The notes under the pieces: model-generated
Seen by the model: only the letters and a program-made list of their open reading frames with translations
Told to the model about the DNA's origin: nothing
The model's database searches: none
Assembly: GCA_027941995.1 (NCBI GenBank)
Contig: CP115966.1
Span: 2,356,001 to 2,420,000 of the forward strand
Direction of reading: 5' to 3'
Length of the DNA: 64,000 bases
DNA from: Erythrobacteraceae bacterium WH01K
Lineage (GTDB): Bacteria > Pseudomonadota > Alphaproteobacteria > Sphingomonadales > Sphingomonadaceae
Program-made: the position numbers and the translations under genes
Shown here: positions 56,101 through 64,000 of the stretch, in pieces
How the letters are laid out: each line of letters starts with the position of its first letter
How positions within the stretch are numbered: the first letter of the stretch is position 1

Positions 56101-57612
56101 GTGCCCAATCCTGCCCTACCCCCGATAGTGATTGCCGGCGGCGGCAGCGCCGGGTGGATGGCGGCTGCCACGCTTGCGCGCTTCTCGGGGCGCGAAATCG
56201 TCCTCGTCGAAAGCGATGCCATCGGTACGGTCGGCGTTGGCGAGGCGACCATTCCGCAGATCCGCCTTTTCAACGCGGCTCTCGGCATCGACGAAGGCAC
56301 CTTCCTGCGCGAGACGAAGGGCACCTTCAAGCTCGCCATCGAGTTCGACGGATGGTCGGGCGAAGGGGCAAGCTACCTCCACGCTTTCGGGTCCGTGGGC
56401 CATCCTTCCGGCGTCCTTCCGTTCCACCATTACTGGCTGCGCGCTCGCGCGGAAGGACAAGCAGGGCCGCTTGCCGACTATTGCCTCACCGATATCGCGG
56501 CGCGCGGCGGCAGGATGCAGTTCTTCCGGGCAGAGCCGGGCCAGCCTGCGCCCGATCTGCCCTGGGCCTATCACTTCGATGCCGGGCTCTATGCCGCGAT
56601 GCTGCGCCGCTATTCCGAAGAGCGCGGGGTGCGGCGGGTCGAAGGCGCGATCGTCTCTGTCGAACGCGATGGCGACACCGGCGATATTGCAGCGTTGGTG
56701 CTGGAAGATGGCACGCGGGTGGAAGGCGGGATCTTCCTCGACTGCACGGGTTTCCGCTCGCTCCTGCTGGGCGAAACGCTCGGCACCGGGTTCGAGGACT
56801 GGTCGCATTGGCTCCCTTGCGACCGTGCCGTCGCGGTGCCCTGCGCCTCTGCAGGTGATCTGACGCCCTATACCCGGGCGATCGCGCGCAAGGCGGGCTG
56901 GCAGTGGCGCATCCCGCTGCAGCACCGGATCGGCAACGGCCATGTCTTCAGCAGCGAGTTCATGAGCGAGGACGAGGCCACTGCGATTCTTCTGGGCGCT
57001 ATCGATGGCGAGCCATTGGGCCAGCCCCGCACCCTGCGCTTCAGGACCGGCATGCGAACGCGACAGTGGGAACGCAACTGCCTCGCTCTCGGCCTGGCCG
57101 CCGGCTTCATGGAGCCGCTTGAATCGACATCCATCCACCTGATCCAGTCGTCCATCGCACGCCTTCTCCAGATGCTTCCCGGAAAGGCATGCGAAAAGGC
57201 TGTCAGGGACGAATTCAACCGGCAGGCCCGGTTCGAGTGGGAGCGTATCCGCGACTTCCTGATCCTGCATTATGTCGCAAATGGCAGGACCACAGAACCG
57301 TTCTGGGATCGCTGCCGGGCCGTGCAAATCCCCGACACGCTTGCGGCGAAAATTGCTCTCTACAGGGCCAGCGGCACGATCCACCGTGAACACGAGGAAT
57401 TGTTCACCGAACCGGGCTGGCTGCAGGTCCTGACGGGACAGGGCATTGTCCCCGGCAGCTACAATCCGATCGCGGACCAGATGCCTGCCGCTCAGCTTTC
57501 CGCGATGCTGGAGCGGATCGCATCCCGCAATCGGCAGACCGTCCAATCCATGGCAGACCACGCAGATTTCCTGCGCGCCGTCATCGACCATTCGCAGAGG
57601 AAATCCGCATGA
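56101..57612 (+). CDS. flavin-dependent halogenase homologue 1, starch locus
   Basis: A 503-residue member of the tryptophan halogenase family. The FAD motif is GGGSAGW at 13-19, VGVGEAT near 45-51, the conserved Lys is K77 in GTFKLAIEF (the equivalent of the halogenating Lys79 of PrnA/RebH) and the family signature GWQWRIP at 266-272. The key residues appear kept, so halogenating activity is possible. Start at GTG 56101 is preferred over GTG 56095 because AAGGGAG then has 8-base spacing. The substrate is unknown; it sits between a maltodextrin receptor and an alpha-amylase, overlapping the latter by 4 bases. Free halogenase needs a flavin reductase partner, not seen here. Confidence 0.88.
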   Translation: MPNPALPPIVIAGGGSAGWMAAATLARFSGREIVLVESDAIGTVGVGEATIPQIRLFNAALGIDEGTFLRETKGTFKLAIEFDGWSGEGASYLHAFGSVGHPSGVLPFHHYWLRARAEGQAGPLADYCLTDIAARGGRMQFFRAEPGQPAPDLPWAYHFDAGLYAAMLRRYSEERGVRRVEGAIVSVERDGDTGDIAALVLEDGTRVEGGIFLDCTGFRSLLLGETLGTGFEDWSHWLPCDRAVAVPCASAGDLTPYTRAIARKAGWQWRIPLQHRIGNGHVFSSEFMSEDEATAILLGAIDGEPLGQPRTLRFRTGMRTRQWERNCLALGLAAGFMEPLESTSIHLIQSSIARLLQMLPGKACEKAVRDEFNRQARFEWERIRDFLILHYVANGRTTEPFWDRCRAVQIPDTLAAKIALYRASGTIHREHEELFTEPGWLQVLTGQGIVPGSYNPIADQMPAAQLSAMLERIASRNRQTVQSMADHADFLRAVIDHSQRKSA

Positions 57613-59474
57613 TCCGCAAAGCCGCCCTCCTGCTGGCCGCCAGTGCCGGGCTTGCGCTCCCCGCCTGCGCCGGCACGCCGCCCGCACAAATTGCAGCGCA
57701 AGGCCCGGCATCAGGTACAGAGCAGGATTTCCGCGCCCGCCCGGTCACGGACGAGGTTATCTATTTCGTCCTGCCCGACCGCTTCGCCAATGGCGATACC
57801 ACCAATGACGACGGCGGCTATGGGCCGGACAGGCTCGCTAGCGGCTACGATCCGACCCACAAGGGCTGGTATCACGGCGGCGATTTGAAGGGGCTGACCG
57901 AAAAGCTCGATTACATCCAGGGATTGGGCGTCACGGCGATCTGGTTCGCGCCGATTTTCAAGAACAAGCCCGTCCAGGGCGATCCCGGCAATCCGGGCTC
58001 GCTCAGCGCGGGCTATCACGGATACTGGGTGACCGATTTCACCCGGGTCGATCCGCATTTCGGCACCAATGCCGAATTCAAGGCCTTCGTCGACGCGGCG
58101 CATGCGCGCGGGATGAAAGTCTACATGGACATCATCACCAACCACACCGCCGATGTGATCCGCTATGCGGAGGACGAATACGCCTATCGCAGCAAGGGCG
58201 AATATCCCTATTCCACGCGCGGCGGGGTAGATGGCGCGCCGATCAATACCGGCTTTGTCGGCGACGATGATCCGGCCGCGGCGAACTGGGCGGCGCTTAC
58301 CGACCCGGCCTATGCCTACACGCCCGTCGTCCCGAAGGCTGAGAAGGATATCAAGGTTCCGGCCTGGCTGAACGATCCGATCTACTATCACAACCGCGGC
58401 GACAGCGCGTGGGTCGGCGAAAGCAGCGTCTATGGCGATTTCGTCGGGCTGGACGACCTGTTCACGGAGCATCCGCGCGTGGTCCAGGGCATGATCGACA
58501 TCTTCGGCGGCTGGATCGACGAATTCGGTATCGACGGTTTCCGCATCGACACCGCGAAGCATGTGAACCCCGGATTCTGGCAGCAATTCGTGCCCGCCAT
58601 CCGGGCCCGCGCCGCAGCCGCAGGCATTCCCAATTTCCACGTCTTCGGCGAAGTGTACTGGAGCAATCCGGTCCAGCCGCTGGGCGCGGAAATCATGGCG
58701 AAGTCGGGCCTGCCCTACACGCTGGACTTCGGCTTCGCAGCCGCTGCACAAGAAGTCGCCGGCGGAAAAAGCGCGCCGTCCATGATGGCCGATCTGATGG
58801 AACAGGACGCGGTCTATCCCGGAGGGGCCGACACGGCGCCGGGCCTGCCGACATTCCTCGGCAATCACGACATGGGGCGGTTCTCCATGTTCGTGCGAGA
58901 CCATGCGGAAGGGGCGGGCGAAGACGAGATCCTCGCCCGCGTCATGCTGGGCCATGCCATGATGTTCACCCTGCGCGGCGTGCCGACCATCTATTACGGC
59001 GACGAACAGGGCTTCGTCAGCGACGGCAACGACCAGCTGGCGCGCGAGGATATGTTCCCCAGCCGCACCGACGTCTACAACGACAACGACCTGCTGGGCA
59101 CCGATGCGATTACCGCGCAGGACAATTTCGACACGCGTCATCCGCTGTACGAACTGATCGCGGCCCTTGCCGAGGTCCGCCTTTCCAGCCCTGCCCTGAT
59201 GCGCGGTACGACCGCAGTGCGCGCCTTCGATCACGAAGGTCCCGGCCTGCTGGCCGTGGAACGGCACGATCCTGCGTCGGGTGAGCGGGTGCTCGTCGCT
59301 TTCAACACCTCGAACGCGCCCATTACCCGTCATGTCGAAGTCGATTACGGTGCCACCGGCGTATCCGCGCTGATGGGACAGTGCCCGCTCTCGCTGGCAG
59401 CGCGCGGCAGCATGCGGATCGACCTGCCGGCCCTCGGCTATACCGCCTGCACGCTGACGAGCGGGGCAGACTGA
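57609..59474 (+). CDS. alpha-amylase family GH13 lipoprotein
   Basis: A 621-residue enzyme. The lipobox is LPAC (Cys20), so it is a surface or periplasmic lipoprotein. GH13 landmarks are YWVTDFTRVDPHFG near 140, nucleophile D314 in GFRIDTAKH, acid E348 in VFGEVYW and stabiliser D421 in LGNHDMGR. NWAALTDP and DDDP loops suggest calcium sites. It cuts internal alpha-1,4 links in starch or maltodextrin. ATGA overlap with the halogenase gene. Confidence 0.93.
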   Translation: MIRKAALLLAASAGLALPACAGTPPAQIAAQGPASGTEQDFRARPVTDEVIYFVLPDRFANGDTTNDDGGYGPDRLASGYDPTHKGWYHGGDLKGLTEKLDYIQGLGVTAIWFAPIFKNKPVQGDPGNPGSLSAGYHGYWVTDFTRVDPHFGTNAEFKAFVDAAHARGMKVYMDIITNHTADVIRYAEDEYAYRSKGEYPYSTRGGVDGAPINTGFVGDDDPAAANWAALTDPAYAYTPVVPKAEKDIKVPAWLNDPIYYHNRGDSAWVGESSVYGDFVGLDDLFTEHPRVVQGMIDIFGGWIDEFGIDGFRIDTAKHVNPGFWQQFVPAIRARAAAAGIPNFHVFGEVYWSNPVQPLGAEIMAKSGLPYTLDFGFAAAAQEVAGGKSAPSMMADLMEQDAVYPGGADTAPGLPTFLGNHDMGRFSMFVRDHAEGAGEDEILARVMLGHAMMFTLRGVPTIYYGDEQGFVSDGNDQLAREDMFPSRTDVYNDNDLLGTDAITAQDNFDTRHPLYELIAALAEVRLSSPALMRGTTAVRAFDHEGPGLLAVERHDPASGERVLVAFNTSNAPITRHVEVDYGATGVSALMGQCPLSLAARGSMRIDLPALGYTACTLTSGAD

Positions 59475-59477
59475 TCG

Positions 59478-61100
59478 ATGGCCAGTGTCAGCATGCAAGA
59501 CCCGGCATCCGCGACGCAGGAAGACCTGCCGTGGTGGCAGGGCGCGGCAATCTACCAGATCTATCCCCGCAGTTTCATGGATTCCGATGGCGACGGCGTG
59601 GGCGATTTGCCGGGCATTACCAGCCGGCTGGACCATGTCGCCTCGCTGGGTGTCGATGCCATCTGGGTGTCGCCTTTCTTCACGTCACCCATGCGGGATT
59701 TCGGATATGACGTGGCCGATTACTGCGACGTCGATCCTCTGTTCGGGACCCTGGCCGATTTCGACGCGATGGTTGCGCGCGCACACGAACTGGGCCTGAA
59801 AGTCCTGATCGACCAGGTATATTCGCACACTTCGGACGAACATCCGTGGTTCCGCGAAAGCCGCGCCAGCCGCGACAATCCAAAGGCCGACTGGTATGTC
59901 TGGGCCGATGCCAGGCCGGACGGAACGCCGCCCAGCAACTGGCAATCGGTCTTCGGCGGGCCGGCATGGACCTGGGATGCACGGCGCGGCCAGTATTACA
60001 TGCACAATTTCCTCAGCAGCCAGCCGCAGGTGAACGGACACCATCCCGATGTGCAGGACGCCCTGCTGTCGGCCATGCAGTTCTGGCTGGACAGGGGCGT
60101 CGACGGCTTTCGCGTGGATGCGCTGAACTTCCTGATGCACGACCCGCATTTGCGCGATAATCCCCCTGCCCCGCCCAGCGACAAGCCGCGCACGAGGCCG
60201 TTCGATTTCCAGCGGCGCGTCTACAACCAATCCCACCCCGGTATTCCGGGCTTCATCGCCCGCATGCGCCGGCTGACGGACCGCTACGATGCCATCTTCA
60301 CCGTCGCTGAAGTCGGCGGCGACGATGCGGAGGAAGAGATGAAGGCGTTCACGAAGGGCGATACGCATCTCAATTCCGCGTACGGTTTCAATTTCCTCTA
60401 TGCCGACCGGCTGACCCCCGGCTTGGTCTGCGGCGCGCTGGCGCAGTGGTCCGGCGAGGAAGGGGCTGGCTGGCCCAGCTGGGCGTTCGAGAACCATGAC
60501 GCACCGCGGGCACTGTCCCGCTGGTGCGCTCCGGAACACCGCGACGCCTTCGCCCGGCTGAAGATCGCTCTCCTCGCGTCCCTGCGCGGCAATATCATCC
60601 TGTGGCAGGGCGAAGAGCTGGGGCTGACGCAGGTCGACATCCCTTTCGACCAGCTGCACGATCCCGAAGCCATCGCCAACTGGCCGCTGACCCTCTCGCG
60701 CGACGGTGCGCGCACCCCGATGCCGTGGGAAGCGGGCGCGCCTTCTGCCGGGTTCGGAGCGGACCAGCCATGGCTGCCGCATGGCGAGGAAAACGTCGCG
60801 AGGGCCGTCGATGTCCAGAACGCGGACGACGGCTCCCTCCTCTCTTTCACGCGCGAGGTGCTGGCGCTGCGCAACGCTGCCCCGGCCCTCCATCACGGAG
60901 ACGTGCGGTCGTGCGAGGCAGCAGGCTCGGTGCTGGACCTCGTCCGGGAATATCGGGGTACGCAGGTCCGCTGCCTGTTCAACCTTTCGCCCGATCCGAT
61001 CGCGATCGATGCTGCGGGCCGCATCCTGCTGGCCGTCAACGGCGCAGCGCCCGGCACACTGCCGGGCCATGCCGCCCTGTTCCTGGAGACCGAGCTATGA
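59478..61100 (+). CDS. GH13 alpha-glucosidase
   Basis: A 540-residue enzyme without a signal peptide. It opens WWQGAAIYQIYPRSFMD, then nucleophile D214 in GFRVDAL, acid E278 in FTVAEVGG and stabiliser D341 in ENHDAPR; the loop DVADYCDVDPLFG is like oligo-1,6-glucosidase/alpha-glucosidase. It should free glucose from maltose or maltodextrins, most likely in the cytoplasm. It begins 3 bases after the amylase stop and overlaps the GH97 gene by 4. Confidence 0.92.
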   Translation: MASVSMQDPASATQEDLPWWQGAAIYQIYPRSFMDSDGDGVGDLPGITSRLDHVASLGVDAIWVSPFFTSPMRDFGYDVADYCDVDPLFGTLADFDAMVARAHELGLKVLIDQVYSHTSDEHPWFRESRASRDNPKADWYVWADARPDGTPPSNWQSVFGGPAWTWDARRGQYYMHNFLSSQPQVNGHHPDVQDALLSAMQFWLDRGVDGFRVDALNFLMHDPHLRDNPPAPPSDKPRTRPFDFQRRVYNQSHPGIPGFIARMRRLTDRYDAIFTVAEVGGDDAEEEMKAFTKGDTHLNSAYGFNFLYADRLTPGLVCGALAQWSGEEGAGWPSWAFENHDAPRALSRWCAPEHRDAFARLKIALLASLRGNIILWQGEELGLTQVDIPFDQLHDPEAIANWPLTLSRDGARTPMPWEAGAPSAGFGADQPWLPHGEENVARAVDVQNADDGSLLSFTREVLALRNAAPALHHGDVRSCEAAGSVLDLVREYRGTQVRCLFNLSPDPIAIDAAGRILLAVNGAAPGTLPGHAALFLETEL

Positions 61101-63139
61101 CACGCCTTCTTGCCACCATCGCCCTTGGCGCATTGGCCGCCCCCTTGGCCGCTGCCGAAGTCGCTTCGCCCGATGGCCGCATCGTGGCAGAAATGGACGT
61201 CGATGGCGACGGCGTGCCGTTTTACCGCGTCACACGCGATGGCAAGGAAATCATCGCCGAAAGCGACCTGGGCTTTACCTTCAGCGATGCCGAGATGATG
61301 CGCCGCAACTTCGTGGTCGAGAGTGAGGCGCGCGACAGTCATGACGGCACCTGGGAGCAGCCATGGGGCGAACGCCGCTTCGTACGCGACCATCACAACG
61401 AGCTGGCTGTCACGTTTCGCGAGACGCGCAATACTGCCGACCGCGCGCTGACCGTCCGCATGCGGGTATTCGATGACGGCGTGGGCTTTCGCTATGAATT
61501 CCCGGATGATCCCGACCAACCGGTATGGAACATCACGAACGAACTGACGGAGTTCAATATCGCATCGCCGGGCACCGCGTGGTGGATCCCGGGCGGCGAC
61601 TGGAACCGATACGAGATGGTGTACCAGGAAACGCCGGTCGACGCGGTGTCGATTGCCCACACGCCCATGACCATGCGGCTGGACGACGGGACGCATCTGT
61701 CGTTCCACGAAGCGGCGCTGGTGGATTATTCCGGCATGTGGCTGCGCCGGATGGATGGGCAGCGCTTTCGCGCCATGCTGGCCCCGTCCAGCCGCGGTGC
61801 GAAGGTCGTGCGCGAGGGCGCTTTCACGACGCCCTGGCGCACCATTCGCATCGGCGACGAGGCTGCCCACCTGGTCGAGAACGATCTGGAACTGAACCTC
61901 AACGAGCCGAATAGGCTGGGCGACGTCGCATGGGTGGAGCCGGCGAAATATATCGGTATCTGGTGGGGAATGATCTCCAATCGCTGGACTTGGGGCACCA
62001 GCGAACGTCACGGTGCGACGACCGAGCGCGCGAAGGAGTATATCGATTTCGCCGCCGAGCATGGCTTTCGCGGCGTCCTGATCGAAGGCTGGAACATCGG
62101 CTGGGATGGCGACTGGTTCAACAATGGCCGCGAATTCAGCTTCACGCAGGATTATCCCGATTTCGACCTCGAAGACGTAGCCGCGTATGCGCGCTCGAAG
62201 GGGGTGCGGATCATCGGGCACCATGAAACCAGCGGGAACATCGCCAACTACGAAAAACAGCTGGGCGACGCGCTCGACCTTTACGAGAGCCTCGGCATCG
62301 ACTGGATCAAGACCGGCTATGTTGCGGATGCCGGCGGGATCGTGTCCTGCAATGCGGACATCGACGATCCGTGCGACGAGAATACCGAACTGTTCGAATG
62401 GCACGACGGACAGCGGCAGGTGCAGCACCACCAAATGGTGGTGGAAGAGGCAGCAAGGCGCCGGATCGCCATCAACCCGCATGAGCCGGTAAAGGATACA
62501 GGCATCAGGCGCACCTATCCCAACTGGGTCGCCCGGGAAGGCGCGCGGGGGCAGGAATACAATGCGTGGGGGCCGTTCAACAACGGACCGGAACATGACC
62601 CCACGCTGGTCTATACCCGCATGCTGTCGGGCCCGATGGACTACACGCCGGGCGTGCTTTCGCTGAAGGGCGACCAGGACGTGCCTATCGCATCGACGCT
62701 GGCGAAACAGCTCGGTCTTTATCTCGCCATTTATTCGCCGATCCAGATGGCCGCCGACTTCATCGAAAGCCTGGAAGCCCATCCGCGGGAACTGGATTTC
62801 ATCAAGCAGGTCCCCGCCGATTGGGCCGAAAGCCATCTGGTCGCGGGCGAAGTGGGCGATTACGCGATCTTCGCGCGCAAGGACCGGGCGAGCGAAGACT
62901 GGTATCTTGGCGGCGTAAACGATGCGACGCAGCGGACGGTGGATCTGCCTCTAGATGTGCTGGACGATGGCGTCGTATACGAAGCGCAGGTGTGGAAGGA
63001 CGGGCCGGGTGCGACCTATCTGACAGAGGACCGGCACGATATCGCCTACGATACCGTCATGCTGACATCGGACGATACCTATACCGTGCGCCTCGCCCCT
63101 GGAGGCGGCTTTGCCATGCGGCTGGTCCCCCAGGAGTGA
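61097..63139 (+). CDS. GH97 alpha-glucosidase, SusB-like
   Basis: A 680-residue glycoside hydrolase with an N-terminal signal (MTRLLATIALGALAAPLAAA, cleaved near 20). The beta-sandwich domain is followed by a TIM barrel and a C-terminal sheet. Candidate catalytic Glu residues are E377 in GHHETSGN, E463 in NPHEPVK and E487 in GQEYNAW, matching the inverting SusB layout; there is no Asp nucleophile in the position used by the retaining branch. It trims alpha-glucans in the periplasm. GTGA overlap with the next gene. Confidence 0.9.
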   Translation: MTRLLATIALGALAAPLAAAEVASPDGRIVAEMDVDGDGVPFYRVTRDGKEIIAESDLGFTFSDAEMMRRNFVVESEARDSHDGTWEQPWGERRFVRDHHNELAVTFRETRNTADRALTVRMRVFDDGVGFRYEFPDDPDQPVWNITNELTEFNIASPGTAWWIPGGDWNRYEMVYQETPVDAVSIAHTPMTMRLDDGTHLSFHEAALVDYSGMWLRRMDGQRFRAMLAPSSRGAKVVREGAFTTPWRTIRIGDEAAHLVENDLELNLNEPNRLGDVAWVEPAKYIGIWWGMISNRWTWGTSERHGATTERAKEYIDFAAEHGFRGVLIEGWNIGWDGDWFNNGREFSFTQDYPDFDLEDVAAYARSKGVRIIGHHETSGNIANYEKQLGDALDLYESLGIDWIKTGYVADAGGIVSCNADIDDPCDENTELFEWHDGQRQVQHHQMVVEEAARRRIAINPHEPVKDTGIRRTYPNWVAREGARGQEYNAWGPFNNGPEHDPTLVYTRMLSGPMDYTPGVLSLKGDQDVPIASTLAKQLGLYLAIYSPIQMAADFIESLEAHPRELDFIKQVPADWAESHLVAGEVGDYAIFARKDRASEDWYLGGVNDATQRTVDLPLDVLDDGVVYEAQVWKDGPGATYLTEDRHDIAYDTVMLTSDDTYTVRLAPGGGFAMRLVPQE

Positions 63140-64000
63140 GCAGTGACGGTCCTGGCCCGCGCGCAGCGTCCGGCAAGCCGCCCCGCGTGGTGGTCCTTGG
63201 CGGGGGCAGCGCGGGCTGGATCACCGCCTGCCTTCTCCACCACGCCTGGGGGCAGCGCGGAGGCCATGTAACCGTCGTCGAAAGTCCGCAGATCGGGATC
63301 ATCGGCGTTGGCGAGGGTTCGACGCCGCAGCTGAAAGCATTCTTCGACCATCTCGGCATTGCCGAGGACGAATGGATGGGGCCGTGCGAGGCGACCTACA
63401 AGCTGGGCATCCGGTTTTCCGGCTGGAGCGAGCGCCCCGGTTACGAAAGCTATTTCCACCCCTTCCCCGGCCCCGTCGACCTGCATAGCGAACCGGGCTT
63501 CGTCGCCAATTGCGCCGCCGCACGACGCGGGTTCGACGCGCCTGCGCACCCGGACGACTGGTTCCTTGCCACCGTCCTCGCCTCGCGCGGGAAATCAGCG
63601 CAAGCGAACGCCAGTTTTCCCTTCGCGCCCAGCTACGGCTACCACTTCAATTCGCATCGCCTGGGCCAATTTCTGCGCGAATGGGGTACCGCGCGCGGCA
63701 TCGTCCATCGTCCGCTGACCGTCAGCGAGATCGAGATGGGGCCGGAAGGCGACGTCGCAGCATTGCTGTGCGATGGAGGAGAGAGGATCGAGGGCGACCT
63801 GTTCGTCGACTGCTCCGGTTTTCGCAGTGTGATCGCACAGGGGCGAATGGGTACGCCATTCCGCGCATTCTCCGGCAATTTGTTTAACGACCGCGCCGTG
63901 GTCATGCCGACGCCGCATCAGGGCGGATACAAACCACAGACGGACGCTATCGCGATGAAGAACGGCTGGCGTTGGTCCATCCCTCTCACCAGCCGCGTAG
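63136..64000 (+). CDS. flavin-dependent halogenase homologue 2, partial
   Basis: Starting at GTG 63136, overlapping the GH97 stop by 4 bases, the frame stays open to the window end (288 codons). The FAD motif is GGGSAGW at 22-28, then GVGEGSTPQL near 58, K89 in ATYKLGIRF and GWRWSIP at 277-283. It is a paralogue, not a duplicate, of the halogenase homologue at 56101 (the sequence differs throughout). The C-terminal half is outside. No Shine-Dalgarno is spaced properly, so it may rely on termination-reinitiation from the GH97 gene. Confidence 0.85.
   Translation, partial: MSSDGPGPRAASGKPPRVVVLGGGSAGWITACLLHHAWGQRGGHVTVVESPQIGIIGVGEGSTPQLKAFFDHLGIAEDEWMGPCEATYKLGIRFSGWSERPGYESYFHPFPGPVDLHSEPGFVANCAAARRGFDAPAHPDDWFLATVLASRGKSAQANASFPFAPSYGYHFNSHRLGQFLREWGTARGIVHRPLTVSEIEMGPEGDVAALLCDGGERIEGDLFVDCSGFRSVIAQGRMGTPFRAFSGNLFNDRAVVMPTPHQGGYKPQTDAIAMKNGWRWSIPLTSRV

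Noticed and set aside
1-64000. CRISPR arrays, tRNA or rRNA genes, integrases and insertion sequences
   Set aside because: No regular spaced repeats, cloverleaf-like segments with CCA-end context, rRNA-like stretches or transposase/integrase motifs were recognised by reading; a tRNA or CRISPR scan would be decisive.

Overview
The window looks like chromosomal DNA of a sphingomonad (Alphaproteobacteria, Sphingomonadales), most likely the Erythrobacteraceae. This is inferred from high G+C, three TonB-dependent receptors of sphingomonad/Caulobacter type, and a housekeeping set (recF, typA, uvrB, hemCD, tsaD, gpsA) whose proteins read as alphaproteobacterial. No rRNA, tRNA, CRISPR array, integrase or insertion sequence was recognised. 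The DNA is densely coding, and most co-directional genes overlap by 1-4 bases (ATGA, GTGA, TGATG or TAATG junctions).

Layout. 1-480: two tiny membrane proteins on the minus strand behind a near-consensus sigma-54 promoter with an upstream inverted repeat. 480-6000: recF, then an SGNH esterase lipoprotein divergent from an ABC ATPase/permease pair (the tesA-ybbA-ybbP arrangement), and a DUF805 protein. 6.2-11 kb: a TonB receptor with a good terminator, then typA. 11-15 kb: an operon of three TadE/TadG-type proteins and a small exported protein. 15-19.2 kb: SDR oxidoreductase, ZIP-like membrane protein, PutP symporter, extensin-like lipoprotein. 19.2-19.8 kb: a FixJ/LuxR-type regulator broken by one extra base in a six-base homopolymer. 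20-26 kb: an Anbu (proteasome-like peptidase) cluster with transglutaminase, alpha-E and circularly permuted ATP-grasp genes, preceded by an alpha/beta hydrolase and two DUF3617 lipoproteins. 26-38.4 kb: uvrB, a lipoprotein, DsbD, a ubiquinone-type hydroxylase, hemC-hemD-mitofilin-like, tsaD-gpsA-flippase. 38.5-42.2 kb: a VWA lipoprotein with a TonB-box-like segment and proline run, an OmpA-type protein, a 49-residue membrane protein, a helix-hairpin-helix protein and a single-domain response regulator. 42.3-45.8 kb: an acyl-CoA dehydrogenase behind a TetR-like inverted repeat, maleylacetoacetate isomerase, fumarylacetoacetate hydrolase and a YetF-type protein. 45.8-50.1 kb: an MFS transporter and its upstream TonB receptor.

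50.3-64 kb is a maltodextrin/starch utilisation locus: sugar MFS permease and LacI regulator on the minus strand, then on the plus strand a MalA-type TonB receptor, a flavin-dependent halogenase homologue, an alpha-amylase lipoprotein, a GH13 alpha-glucosidase, a GH97 alpha-glucosidase and a second halogenase homologue cut by the window end. Two 14-base sites identical at 12 positions flank the LacI gene and are likely its operators. The plausible path is surface or periplasmic cleavage of glucans, outer-membrane uptake by the TonB receptor, periplasmic trimming by the glucosidases, and inner-membrane import by the MFS permease. The role of the two halogenase homologues is unknown and is the most interesting open question, together with the Anbu cluster and the sigma-54 unit at the left edge.
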